This document shows, one piece after another, positions 26,241 through 38,175 of a stretch of 64,000 nucleotides of DNA; position 1 is the first letter of the stretch; the number at the start of each line of letters is the position of its first letter. The notes beneath the pieces were generated by a model. The model had not been told where the DNA came from. It did not search any database and was given only the letters and a program-made list of their open reading frames with translations. The translations under genes were made by a program, and so were the position numbers. This DNA is from Pithys albifrons albifrons (taxonomy: Eukaryota > Chordata > Aves > Passeriformes > Thamnophilidae), in NCBI RefSeq assembly GCF_047495875.1, contig NC_092458.1, forward strand, positions 3,493,939 through 3,557,938, given 5' to 3'.

Positions 26241-27507
26241 AAATTAGCATTTCAGAAGGAATGAGACATACCTATTCCAGAACAGTAAATCCCTCGCATT
26301 TACTCTAAGAAACTGTAATCCAAGTCCCTGATTTGAATTTCTAATGTGTTCTTTAGTCAATTTCTTTCAGGAAATTTTGTCCTGCCCCTGGGCTCTTCTA
26401 GCACAGTTACTTTCAAGAGAGTGCTAAACAGGAATTGAACATTTTCAGCCTTCCCCAGGTATATTTTTCTAATCCTTTCCTAGTATGTTTCCAAGTTTCC
26501 AAGTTTCCAGTCTATCTTGAAACACAGACCTACTCTGGACTTTGTCCATTCTTTTTTCTTCCCTTCATACTTTTAAAACAACTCAAAGGAAGCAGACAGT
26601 AATACTTTCATTATCTGTCCAAATTCCTGTGCTCCTGGGAAAGTTTTTCTGGCTCTCATTAACCTTTCCACTCCCCATGTGGGGATTAAGCACTCAATTG
26701 CTTTCACTCTAACACATATTGCTTCCACTCTGACAAAGAAAAGTGCTGCAATCTTATTACTAATTTTTTTTTTAATACTTGATAAAAAATGAATAAAAAA
26801 TGGCCATGGAAAAGGCTGTAAAACAGCTGGGTTAGTACAGACACATTTGTACATACCATCTCTATCTTCTGGAGCTGTAAAGCCTATAATAAAACATTAT
26901 GACAAGGTTGGTAAAATGGTGAGATTACACACTGTTTATGATGATAACTTGTTATACAAATTGTGTTTTGCCATCACCTCTTGTACACAGCTACCATGCT
27001 GATTCATTGGTCTTTTTGTCTAACTTTCATATCAGGAAGAAAACATTTCAGTTGTCCTGTGTTGTTCTCTGTGGTGCTTTACAGAATCAATGTGCTCTGT
27101 TGAATTAAGAATCTGTTAGAAGATCAGTGAACTACAGTGGAGAAACAGGGAATAAAGCAAGCTTAACTAAATGTGTTTGCTTAGTCAGAATCTCGTGTCT
27201 TTCTAGAAAAGCTGACTGGAAATTAAGTGCCCTCTGTAATCTCAGCATATCTGTATAGTGAAGATAGTTGCATATTTTGTATACTTAAATGCATCTCCTA
27301 TAAATTATTCAAATATGTTCTTTCCATTTGAACTTTGCAAAAATATGTCTATGTATTGTACACTAGGTTGCACTACAGCCAGACCAAGTCAGGCAGAATT
27401 TCTCCACCCATCAACTGTATCAAATTGCTTTTCAAAAAGATGGTGTTCATCAGTAAACTACTATCTCATCCTTCCAGCTTTGATTGATAGATAAGGGTAT
27501 TTCTTAG

Positions 27508-27590
27508 GTGGTTTTTGTTTGCTTGGTTGGTTGGGGTTTTGGTTTTTTTTCTTTTTGTTTTGTTTTGCTCTTTGTTTGTTTGAGTGGGGT
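27508..27590. repeat. T/G-rich low-complexity tract
   Basis: A run made only of T with G-doublets and a few C residues, of the GGTTTTTGTTTG type. Similar tracts occur near 9893, 25990, 35345, 43790 and 44570. Confidence 0.7.
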
Positions 27591-30500
27591 TTTAATTATT
27601 ATTTATTGAAGTGAGGACAGAAGGCAGTCAAGGCAAGCTAATATCTTGGTGCTTACCATGTCCCTGACAGATCCATGAGATCTGTCAGTGTACCCAGGTG
27701 AAGGAGTAGTCAGGCTATTTCGATAGAACTGTGTGCATACTATTACATACTGCATACAAGTTTGCATCAACTGCCACTATGTTGGCTAGTCTTGTCAATC
27801 AGAATTTCTCCTTTCCTGTGACTCTGCTAGAGACCATCCATCAAACTTGTTTCTTCTCCCTTTCTCTCTTTTCATTATAATTTTTGATTCATATTTATTG
27901 CATATTTCTTCATCCTTGATATGTGTTTCACTTATCCTATCTCCTACCTGCCACAAAAACCTTAATGAAACTTGATTTTACCATCCATTTTTCTATAGCT
28001 TTTATGACTTCACTCTCAAAAAAAAAAAATCCTATTGTCATAACCACTCCATGGCAAAAGTGTACTTTCCCAAGTGTCAAGTTTATCTTTCCTTTATCCT
28101 ACTATCACTATTGCCATTATTTTTTCCTTTAAACAGGGTCACCCTTTATTTTTGTAGTTAAAAATAAAAGAACACATGACATTTTTATTCTCTATTTTCT
28201 TGTTTCTTCCATTCAATTTCTCACTGAGACACAGAATGTTATCTGTTTGTGTCATGCTTGTCTCAATCATGGTATTTGTATTTTAGCAATTCTTAACGTT
28301 GATATTGGGGAAGAAAAGTTTATAGTTTATAGTTTATAGTTGTTTAAGGAACGAAATATGTTTGTATATGAAGCATATATGCAGTTAATTTCAATAGTTT
28401 ATATAGAATGCAACATGGAAGCATGGCAATAGCAGATAAAGTTATAGCAACTATTTTCCTTTACATGTCACAGTCTGTGATTGAAATAACTATGATATGA
28501 CAATTGGCAGAGGATAACTCTAATAAACTAATGGCACACAAACACAGTAAGTATTTAGAAACATAGTGTTGTGTTTACTGCTAGCACTACTGGATTCATG
28601 ATAAGCACTCCAAGTTTCCTGAGTTCACCTCAAAGTGCAAAGGGCTGCAAGATTCCTTGGTTGGCCCTGCAAGCCCACTGGAGTCCTGCTGGAGTAGAAA
28701 GGCTGCCTGGGGGTGTTCACCCACCTCTGTACAAGTTGATGCTCACAGCCTGGGTCTTCAGGGCTCACTCTGCCTTGTTCTTCCCCACTCTACTGCTGCT
28801 TTTGTGTTGCTTTGTTCCCTTTTCCCCCTCTCTAGGACCTACATCATTGTTCTGACTGAGATGCCTCTAATTCTGATCCAAAGCAAATTGATCACTCGGC
28901 CCTTGGTTGCAGATCTCCATCTTGGCATTGCAGCTCCAGGAATGACCCACAGATAAAGAGTTCTAATGCTATTCATGTGTGACACAATAAATTGATATCT
29001 ATGTCCATGCAGTAATTCATCAAGCAATGGCTATCTTCTGTCTTGCCAGACAATTTTAAGTTTGTGCTGGGTTGAAAATTTGTTTCCAGGCCCTGCTCAC
29101 CTCAGCACATGCCATGCCCCAACTATGGCTTTCCTGACATGAAAATAGACTTAAGTATCCTGCTGCAGCTTATCATGCCAAATCTAAATTCTTCCCTACA
29201 TTTCTGCTATAGTTTTCACTCTCCTCAATTTCCTCTTGCTCTAAGAGCATAATAAATGGCCAGCTGTGTCAGAGAATGTTGCATCTAACTCACAAATCTG
29301 GTTGCATCTAGCTGAGCAACATCAATGTGAAATGTTATTTAGAGACCTGTCACTTTCTGCAAACCATTCTCCCACAGAGTTGATCAGCCTTTTTACCCTT
29401 TTTCTTCACAGTACAAATATGGTCAAGTCACCTCCATTTTCTAAAGAAAAAGGAATTCAACGTTCCTCTCCAGCAACTTTTTTTCTGTCCTTTCTCTTCA
29501 ATTTCTGTGGGCACAGAATATTAAAATTACATCTAGTAGTGTTTCCATATATTATCCAGAAATCAAGAAAACAAAGTCCTTAGTGTACTTAGTGTATTAT
29601 AACATTAAAAGAAGTGACCCATTTTCCTTCTTTCATTTAATAGCTTCCCTAATTCAACTTTCTTCCCCTGTTCTTGTTTTTATTTCTATTTCAGTCTATC
29701 CTAAACCTAAAAATATGATCTCAAATCTGTGGCAATTTTTTCCATGGTTACTGGAGTCCTCTTGGTCTTGTGCATTTTATGTTTAAATTATTTCTTTCAT
29801 TAAATCTTTCCACAGAAAACAAATTTACTTTCTGTTGTTACATGGCAACACATTCCAGCACTGTGTTATTGCCCAAAAATTTGCCACATGTAACTTCAGG
29901 CACCTTATACCTATACTAGAAAACCACATCTCTCCTAATAGTCATTACAGAAAAAAACCCAGACAAATCCAGCATTTGTACTGATCTGTTTCAGACGAAT
30001 ATTTTAGAAAGAATGGCTTCCTAATTGTGTCTTATTTCATCTATAACAGAGTTCACATAGTTAGCTCAGATGTTAAATTCAGGTAGTCCCATTCAGGATG
30101 TCAAAGCTAAGACCTCCATTTGACCTTTGGTCAATGTTTTACTGGATCCCCAGCTGTAAATTTAATTTCAGTTGCCTAAAACAAACTTCTACACACCATT
30201 CCTCCTTGCCACCTTGTTCTCATCACCAAAAATCTCTGTTTCCATCCATCCAGATTTTTCTCCAATACTAATTTGAAATCATATTTCTTACTCAAGCCAT
30301 CAGATCTAGGTTATCTGTGTCTTCACATGTTTGATTTTTACAAGCAAGACAATTTTAAATTTTATTTTAATCTTTATCCATTTTTCCCATCTCAAATGCA
30401 AAGCTATTCAAGATGCATATGCCAAATTAATAATTCACTTCTATTACTTTGATGATATGAATTCTCTCTTTCCACTTCTCTATTGAATTCTCTTCTTTAG

Positions 30501-30606
30501 CATATCATAAGTAGAGACAAAAAGTTTCACAGTGTATCAATAGCCTTATCATTTATCAAGGATTCACCTTGCATTTCCCATTCACAAAAGTGCTCACAAA
30601 ATGCTC

Positions 30607-31239
30607 TATCTTGGTTTGAGATAAGCAACTGCCAACCCCCCCCCCCCAAGCACAGAGAGAAAAGCCTCCCTCCTAACACCAGGGAAAGGGAGGAAAAGAG
30701 AGGGGAAAGAAAAAAAAAACACTTCAAACCACATTTATACCAAATCTACATATATTTTTCACGGAAAGAAAGAGACAATTAGAACAGAGTACAAATATTC
30801 ACTCACACAAGTCTGCAACAACAAGTTCCCCACCTCAACTTCTTACCGAACACACAAATTCTACTGTCTTAACTACACATTACTTAAGAAAATACTTATT
30901 CCCCAGGGAGACAAACTCAAGCAGAAAGGAGAGACCCAGAACAACACATTTGACTTTCCTGAGATACCCTGTGAGCCAGTGGTGGGCCTGGTCCTCTCCA
31001 TCCCCCCTGGGACAGCATCGTGCGTCCTCCCAAAAGGAGGGCTGAGAAGCCACTGCCTTAACCACTCCCACACTGGTTCCTACTGCCCTGGAGATGATGT
31101 CATAATGTGGTATGGAATACAAAATTACTGGCTAGAAGAGGTCAGCTGTTAGCTTAGCCCAGCTCAAGTCAGCTGACAGCTTCGGCCTAGTCCACACTTC
31201 AGAGCCCAAATCTAGGCCCACCCAGGTGAACCCATAACA
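30607..31239 (-). mobile_element. Solo LTR, family A copy 1 (ERVL-like)
   Basis: This is the reverse-oriented counterpart of the LTR at 39981. Read on the minus strand it starts TGTTATGGGTTCACC (plus-strand end at 31239) and ends in ...CCAAGATA (plus-strand start TATCTTGG at 30607, mutated from TGTCTTGG). GCTC at 30603-30606 and GCTCA at 31240-31244 fit a 5-bp target duplication with one base lost. A C-run of 12 (30636-30647) is expanded compared with the sister copies. An 80-codon frame on the minus strand (30880-31122) is also open in the copy at 39981. No internal retroviral sequence adjoins, so it is a solo LTR. Orientation is inferred from a TATAAA box in the + copy. Confidence 0.88.
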
Positions 31240-32421
31240 GCTCAAAAAGTACTTCCCCCTCCAATGTCATCAAGGGCACTTAACAATTTATAATAAACAA
31301 TGACTTATTGTTTCCTTGTGATTATTTATGTACTAATCATAATGTTGTTATGGGTTCTTTTTCACCATTACGTTGCAAGATATTGGGAAAGAAGAGTCTT
31401 TTCTTCATTGTACAAACATCTGTTAAGTGGGATATGGATAAGACCTCCTTCTATTTTGAAAATAGAAATATAAAATTATACAATTGTATAATTTAAATGT
31501 ATTTTGTTTTGATGCATCTTTTTTGGGTGCACTTTATATAGTAGAAAAGATTCATACCAGAAGATCATGCCAAGACATGAAGAGTCTCAGTTGGTGTTCT
31601 GTGACCCGCAGTGAAATGGATTAGCTCAATATATTCATGTCTCCAAGCCTTACTTATCAAATTCTCAATTACTATATAAAAATTGCTTTAATTGTGGTAA
31701 TGCTAGCAAAATACAATCCATAGATACCCTAGGAGCTGTACTGCCATATAATGACAATTATTTTGATATAAATATTACATATAAATATGGTCCCCAAAAG
31801 GTTATATTCTAATGAAAATGCAGCATTTTTGCTTTCTAGGGTTCTTCTCATTTTCACAGAGTTAAATCATTACAATATTCTGACCATAAAGTTAAATGTC
31901 ATTTTTAGTTTGGAGTTTTTAGCAATAATTCTGATGTAACTTTGAACACTAATATAAATGGCAAAATGAGTAGAAATGAGTAGAAAACACATAATTACTT
32001 GATGCATTTCATGAAATTTGAAGAAACAGCCCACAAGTGACAAAACACTATTTCAGAGTAATGAAACTTGTTATAGTCTTTGGGTTTTTCATATTATCAC
32101 AGGGTACAGTAAGAGTGTGATATCAGTAACCTGAAGTCATGGGAAGATTTTGAAATATTACACAGGAAGATTATCTGAAACATTTGTACATGGAATTACT
32201 CTACCATGGTATGATGCAATACATGAGGTTTCCATGTAAAACCACAGAAAGGACAAGTCAGTGTACACTTAGATCATCTCTTACCAAATTCACCCCATTG
32301 GGGACTGACATCAAAGAGCTGTCTTGTGCAGGTCGATTATTCATGTTCTGAGAGGAACAGTAATTTCCAGTAACTAGCTTTAAATTCACAAGTGAACTTA
32401 GTGTCCAGGCACTTAACACAG
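31240..32421. other. Intergenic DNA between two LTRs
   Basis: About 1.2 kb of AT-rich sequence with no gene. It holds a short direct duplication, AAATGAGTAG twice at about 31965-31985. No internal retroviral coding sequence is present, which argues against the flanking LTRs belonging to one provirus. Confidence 0.6.
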
Positions 32422-32742
32422 TGTTATGGTTTAGCTAGATAGGCCTAAATTTAGGCTTTAGATTTCAGACTAGGCCTGCGACTATCAGCTGACTTGAGCT
32501 GGGCTGGGTCAGCTGACAGCTGACTACTATGGCCAATAGTATTCCACACCACATTCCAACATCATCTCAAAGTGTAGGAGCTGGTGTGGGAGTGGCTTGG
32601 TCAGTTCCTTCATGGCTGTGGTCCCAGAAGGACGCACCGTGCCATCCCAGGAGGGACGGGAGGCCCAAGCCCAGCACTGGCTCACCACCATGTTATCCTA
32701 GGGAAGTAAAATGTTTGTTCTTAGTCTTTCTCTCTGCATGTG

Positions 32743-33365
32743 TGTCCTAAGGTTGAGCTGGCAAAACGCCAACTGTCCAGGACAGAGTGAAGAGGGTCCC
32801 TCCTCCCCCCAACCAGCTAAGGGAAAAGAAGAGGGAGAGAGAGAAAAAACCTTCTAAAACAGGTTTATGCTGAAACTAACTACGTGTATTTATACAGAAA
32901 AGAGAATATTAAGAGGAAACTACAATATAACACACACTTACACAAGTTACATATATATAACAAGGAATAACTTCCCACTCCCCAATTAATACAAAACCCA
33001 TTACTCCAAATTCATAAGCACTCCAAAAGACACTCAGCAAGAAAGAGAAAGTATAATAACAAACTATCTCTACTTCCCTGAATGCAAACAAAATGCAAGC
33101 AGAGGCAACAGGAGCAGGGCTTAGCATAGTAGAGGAGCTGTTAGATGTCCTTCTCTTAGTGCCGCCATGATGGAACTGACCAAGCCAATCCCACACACTG
33201 GATCTTACCCCCTTTGAGATGATGTAGTATGGTATGGAATACAATATTATTGGCTGGAAAAAGTCAGCTGTGAGCTGGCTCAGCCCAGCTTAAATCAGCT
33301 GACAATCCTAGGCCTAGCTGAACTTTAAAACCTAAATTTAGGCCCACCTGGCCAAATCCATTACA
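32743..33365 (-). mobile_element. Family A LTR nested in another LTR, minus strand
   Basis: On the + strand it begins TGTCCTAAGG and ends GGATT-type CCATTACA, the reverse complement of a TGTAATGG...CTTAGGACA LTR. The cores (CAGCTGA E-box-like repeats, GGAATACA and the AAATTTAGGCCC block) match the outer LTR and the copies at 39981 and 46452. Its terminus, GGCAGTTGGC-type and then GCCAGC, is closest to the outer LTR, so these two form an older subfamily. Flanking bases (ATGTG and TAGTG) match only loosely, so the target duplication has decayed. It is a solo LTR. Confidence 0.85.
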
Positions 33366-33532
33366 TAGTGTCTGTCTCTGGGAAACTGAGTTCTCTAAAG
33401 TGATTTGTAGTTAGAATAGTGGGATTTGTGTTCAGTGGGAAGTGGGGAGTTATTTTTTGTTACATCTAACTTGTGTAAGTGTGTTGTAGTTTCCTCTTAA
33501 TTTTCTCTTTTCTGTATAAATATATATAGTTA

Positions 33533-33841
33533 AGGGCAGTTAAATGCCTCCCTGACATCCGATCCCGTCAGATCTCGGAAGCTCAGCAGGGTCAGCCCTG
33601 GATTAGTACTTGGATGGGAGACCTCCTGGGAAATGCCGGGTGCTGTAGGTTCTAGTCCTGAGGACTTCACTGGCACTGTCCAAGCTCGCTCGGCCGTGGC
33701 AGATGAACCTCAGGACTGAAACGGTGGGGCCAGTTCTGCGCACGCTGAGCCTCACCTAAAATCCACTGCGCAGGCTGGAAGGGCACACCCACGTGGGGAC
33801 AGCCCTGCCCAAATCTTCGTTCGTGAAGATGAGCCACACAC
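33533..33841 (+). mobile_element. 5S-rRNA-derived SINE, full-length copy 2
   Basis: This is the most informative copy. An exact 11-bp direct repeat, ATATATAGTTA, flanks it at 33522-33532 and 33842-33852, so it moved by retrotransposition into the outer LTR. The head (about 33540-33653) aligns along the whole of vertebrate 5S rRNA, with the polymerase III internal promoter visible: A-box-like AGCTCAGCAGGGTC at 33580-33593 and C-box-like TTGGATGGGAGACC at about 33610-33623. The unrelated tail (33654-33841) holds inverted arms AGTCCTGAGG (33654-33663) and CCTCAGGACT (33708-33717) and ends in GAGCCACACACA. The tail presumably mimics the 3' end of a partner LINE. It differs from 5S rRNA at several sites and is not a working rRNA gene. 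Confidence 0.93.
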
Positions 33842-33975
33842 ATATATAGTTAGTTTAAGTTTAAATCTTAGAGTCTCCAGTTTTTTTTTCCTTTCTCCCT
33901 TTTCTCAGCGGGAGAGGAAGGGAGGCTTTGACTCTGTATTGGGCAGTTGGCATTTTGCCAACCCAAGACACATAG

Positions 33976-36453
33976 TCTGTGAGGAAAGATCTGCAAGATT
34001 ATCAGCCTGGACATCAGTACAGCAGGGGAACTGTTCACATATGGCTGGTGTCATATAGGTGGTGCCTTGGCACATGCACGTGAGGCACATCTACGTTTCA
34101 CAGTGACAGAGAAGGAAAAAAAAGTCTAACTAAGATCTCGGGTATCATTTTTGAAGGGCATCTTGATGGATCTATATGTTTTCTAAATTATAGTTATCTG
34201 CTAAAAGCTAAGGAAGAGGCCATCTGCACAAATCAGATCAATTTCTATACTGAAGTTCTGTCAGACATATAATTAATGAATGAATTGATATTTTCTCCCT
34301 ACAATTTTCTGAGTAGTATGCATAATGTACTAAACTGACTCTAGGGATACAGGGTAGAGGCAGGAGGTATATGAAATTTAACCTACAAGTCTCTGAGTTT
34401 TCAGGATTTTTTTTTTCAGAAAAAATGAAAATAAACCAATGATTTATTAGAGATGTTTCCTTGCGACTTTTAGTCTGAAACATCTTAGAATATTAAAATG
34501 ATGAGGGCATTCCTCAAAATTTGTGCTTATTATCAATCTCTGATTGAAATTAAAACAATTATTACTTTCCTTAAAATGTTTTTCATTATACATGTAAATT
34601 AACTTTTATCCTCACCACAATTTGTTTTCACAGCTGGTCTTTTAACGTCTAATATTCAATTTGGCTCCTGAAGAGAACATATATTTCATATTTTTTATTT
34701 AATATTCAATCCCCTTCCTAACTCCAGTCAGAAAACAACTTTTAAACTGGAAAGTATATAGAAGTGCATTTTAATTGTTCATTAAAAGCCTTATGTGTGG
34801 TTTTTAAGTATGAGAAGAGTAGCAAGAAAAATTTGAAGAGTCATACCTGCTTCCATGAACTAATGGATTCTCACACAAAAATAATTTTGCAATCTTTTCC
34901 AGCTTAGTTTTCAGAAATATTCTTCAAGTGTAATACTCTATGCTTAAGATAACATATAAACGAAAATCTTTTTAGTACTTCATTTCTATAAAGTGTGTCT
35001 TTCTCTCACAAGATGGATTAATGTGGGTACAATAATGAGACATCATAAAATACTCCTAATAACATTCACACACAAAGTTCATAAACCAAAGATTTATAAT
35101 AATAGCCATTCTGTAAAAATCTGCTGTGATACTACAAGAAACAAGACTACAAAATTTAAGATTTCAAAATAAAAAAATTATAAACATTCTTTGTTAGAGA
35201 CAAATAGAGAGTTATAAGAAATTAAATAAGAACAATGTATTGAATTTCATCTTTACTTATATACAATTTATAGAATATAGAACATATATAGAGAGAATAT
35301 ATGTCTATAATATACCAATAGATTTAGGTTATTGGGCTTTTACTTTCTTGGTTGGGTTTGGGGTTTGTTTTGGTTTGGTTGGTTGTTTTTTGGTTTGTTT
35401 TTACATTTTGTTCTTTTGGGGGTTGCAGGGGGGAGTTTGGTGTGGGTTTTTTGTTTGTTTGTTTGTTTGTTTGTTTTTTCTTTTAGTGTAGCTATTGAAT
35501 AAGCATAATGCCTACAGCTTTCTGCTTTCCTTCTCCAAAGAAAGTACAGGAGCTGAAACTCGTTAATCATGAAGGGGCTGTGCTTTACATTGTGACATTG
35601 ATCGTGTGGGCCCCTAATCAATCAAAAGCACTGTAGGGGCATTTAACTCCGTTTGAGGTCTAGAGAGGAAAACCATACATTATTCAGAGATGTCTGGAAC
35701 TCAAGGGTCATGAAGACAGATTGCATGAAGTGCAAAATTAAAGGAGTTGTAGGTTCTGACGTGGATGTGATAACTTCAGAGAAGATGAAAAGTATGGAAT
35801 AACCGTAATGAAATCTTTATTTATTTACTAAAACCACTACAGTACAAGGTTCCTTTCTCAGTCAGCTATCAGATAATAATGATCTTCAGATGAAATTGAT
35901 TTGGGGGAATTTAAACTCATGACCTAAATATGACAGATCATATATCCTACTGTGACTTCTTGAAGACAGCAATTTAGCATTTGGAATTGCCTTTTTTTTT
36001 TTTAATAGACAAAAGCATAGTAATCTTTGTATGGCATAAACAGGGTTCACAAAATATACTAAAACTTTTGTGAAAATACATTAATTTTCAGCAACTCTTT
36101 TGATAAAAAGATTAAGAAATTGATAAATGGCCATCATGCCACAGACCTACTAGATATTTGGTTACGTAAGATGTGAAGAGGATCCAAGCTGAGAACCCTT
36201 CACAAACTCAACCTAAATTCTAAGTATTTCTATTATACAGCTACTCAGTGATACTTTAAAAGCTCAAAGCTAAATATTTTTTATTAAAAAGTAGTACAAT
36301 GCAAACAGTCTGAGAGGAATTTGTATGAACCCTCACTTCAGACTGCCTATAATATAGAATTTCAGAAGTCTTAGATAATGATTAATGGGAGAAGGCTATC
36401 TTCTCTCCTTTTGTTTTCTCTTTTTTTTTAATCTCTTTTTTTTTTCAATTTTT
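33976..36453. other. Intergenic DNA, no recognised gene
   Basis: About 2.5 kb, AT-rich, with a T/G-rich tract and (GTTT)n repeat at about 35345-35480. Open frames over that tract (83 codons + and 93 codons -) are low-complexity artefacts. Confidence 0.6.
35345..35480. repeat. T/G-rich tract ending in (GTTT)n
   Basis: A G/T-only stretch that ends in about six GTTT units at 35453-35476. Frames across it translate to F/V/G/C or K/Q/N/T runs and have no coding value. Confidence 0.85.
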
Positions 36454-38175
36454 CATAGAACCACAGACTTGTTAAGGTTGGAAAAGACTATTAAGATCAT
36501 TGAGTCCAGCCATTAACCCAGCACTGCTGTGTTCACCATTAAACCATGTCCCTACATGCTGCACCTAAAAGTTTTTTAAATACCTCCAGGGATGCTCATT
36601 CCACAACTCCCCTGGTACAGTGCATGATACTGGTTTCCATGGAGAATTTTTTCCTAATATCCAATCTTAACTTCCCGTGGTGCAACTTCAGGCCATTTTG
36701 TTTGTCCTATTGCTTGTTTCTTGGGAAAAGAGACCAACTCCCATATCGCTACAACTTCCTTTTAGGTAAGAGTAGAGAGTGATAAGGTCTGCTCTGAGTC
36801 CTCTTTTCACCAGGCTAAACAACCCCAGTTCCCTCAGCTGATCTTACACTTGTGCTCCAGACCCTTCACCAACTCTGTTGCCCTTTTCTGGACGTCCTCC
36901 AACCCCTCAATGTCCTTGAAGTGAGAGGCCCAAAACTGAACACAGGATTCAAGGTGAGGCCTCACCAGTGCCAGGCACAAGAGGATAATCACTGCCCTGG
37001 TCCTGCTGATCACACTATTGCTGTCAGGATGCCAGTGACCTTCTTGGCCTCCTGGACACACTGCTTGCTCACATTCAGCCAGCTGTCAACTAGCATCCCC
37101 AGGCTTTTTTCTCCTGGGCAGCTTTCCAGCCACTCTTCCTGAAACCTGGAGCACACCCTGAGATTGTTGTTACCCAGATATAGGATCTAGTACTTGCACT
37201 TGCTGAACCTCATGCAACTGGTCTCTGTCCATTGTTCAAACTCCTTCATATCCCTCTGCAGAGTCTTCCCACCCTCCAGCAGACCAACACTCCCACCCAA
37301 CTTGGTGTCGTTTGCAAAATGGCTTGATCCCTTTTTCCAGATCATCAACAAAGATATTAAACAGAGCTGGCCCCAAGACTGAGCCCTGGGGAGCCCCCCT
37401 GGTGGCTGGCCACCAGCTGGATGTAACTACATTTCCCACCACTGTCTGGGCCTAAACATGCAGTCAATCTTTGTCTAGGGAACAGTGCACCTGTCCAAGC
37501 CAGTTTCTCCGGCAGAATGCTGTGGAAAATGGTGTCAAATGCTTCTCTAAAGTCCTGGGAAACAATATCCATAGCCTCTTCCTCACCTGCTAAGTGGATT
37601 ATCTCATCATAGGAAGAGATAAGGTTACTCAAGCAGGACTTGCATTAAGTACTTCAACCTTAGGGTCTTCTTCCTCCTTTGTCATTTTGTTTCCCTCGAC
37701 ATCCAATAAAGGATGAAGATTCTCCTTAGCCCTCCTTTGGTTGTTCATGTATTTATAGAAAGATCCTTTGTTCTCTTTTATGGTAGTTGTCAAATTAGCT
37801 TCTAGCTGGCCTTGTCTCTTCTGATTTTATTCCTACATAATATCATGACACCCTGCAATCCTCCCAACATCCTGCAATACTCCTGAGTGGCCTGACCCTT
37901 CTTCCAGAGTTGATAAATTCTCTTCTTTTTGTCCCCTGAGTTCTATCTGGCTTCCAGCTGAAATTCTCTGTTCAGCCAAGCCAGCCTTCTCCCTTGTTAG
38001 ATAATCCTTCAGATCATCCTTCCATCTTGAGTGTCCAGCCTTCCTGGACTTCTCTGCCTCTCAGGACTACTTCCAAAGGGACTTTTTCAACCAGTCTCTT
38101 CAACAGGCCAAAGTCTGCCCTCCAGAAGACTAAATAGCCATTCTGCTGACCCTTATCCTTTCTCCTCCAATCATT
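36454..38175 (-). mobile_element. CR1 LINE, 1.7-kb degraded copy, minus strand
   Basis: On the + strand it begins CATAGAACCACAGACTTGTTAAGGTTGG, i.e. a degenerate terminal repeat plus the CR1 3' UTR, and runs backward through the C terminus, RT and linker of ORF2. Recognisable minus-strand blocks include SRTRAVI...[11 protein letters not shown] at about 36900-37010, a [10 protein letters not shown] motif B near 37370-37400, and the F-x-FD motif A region near 37530-37560. ORF2 is broken by many frameshifts and stops, so no intact RT remains. The 5' edge near 38175 is the end of recognisable similarity. It is an older subfamily than the copies at 14486 and 57088. Confidence 0.88.

Larger units (their letters stand above)
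25987..30606. other. Intergenic DNA, no recognised gene
   Basis: About 4.6 kb with a (TATC)n microsatellite, two T/G-rich tracts (about 25990-26052 and 27508-27590) and three copies of TTTATAGT at about 28316-28341. A patch at 28571-28956 is GC-richer and has overlapping 94- and 99-codon frames, but no motif or splice context that I can support. Confidence 0.55.
32422..33970 (+). mobile_element. Family A LTR, interrupted by another LTR and a 5S SINE
   Basis: The outer LTR starts TGTTATGG at 32422 and ends AACCCAAGACA at 33970. Its flanks, CACAG (32417-32421) and CATAG (33971-33975), match at 4 of 5 bases, giving a 5-bp target duplication. Its own sequence is 32422-32742, 33366-33532 and 33842-33970; the gaps are filled by a minus-strand LTR of the same family (32743-33365) and by a 5S SINE (33533-33841). 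Comparison with the intact copy at 39981 shows the outer LTR reads through when both inserts are removed. It is clearly more diverged than the copies at 30607, 39981 and 46452, so it is older. A 73-codon frame at 32529-32750 aligns with the frame conserved in the younger copies. Confidence 0.88.

Noticed and set aside
28571..28956. Overlapping 94- and 99-codon frames in a GC-richer patch with CTCTCTAG-like acceptor near 28837
   Set aside because: Two overlapping frames with equal claims and no recognisable protein make chance more likely.
33540..33653. A functional 5S rRNA gene
   Set aside because: It matches 5S along its length but differs at several conserved sites, continues into a 190-bp tail shared with two other copies and is flanked by a retrotransposition TSD, so it is a SINE head.
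35240..35621. Frames over the (GTTT)n region on both strands
   Set aside because: They are low-complexity translations of a T/G-rich tract.
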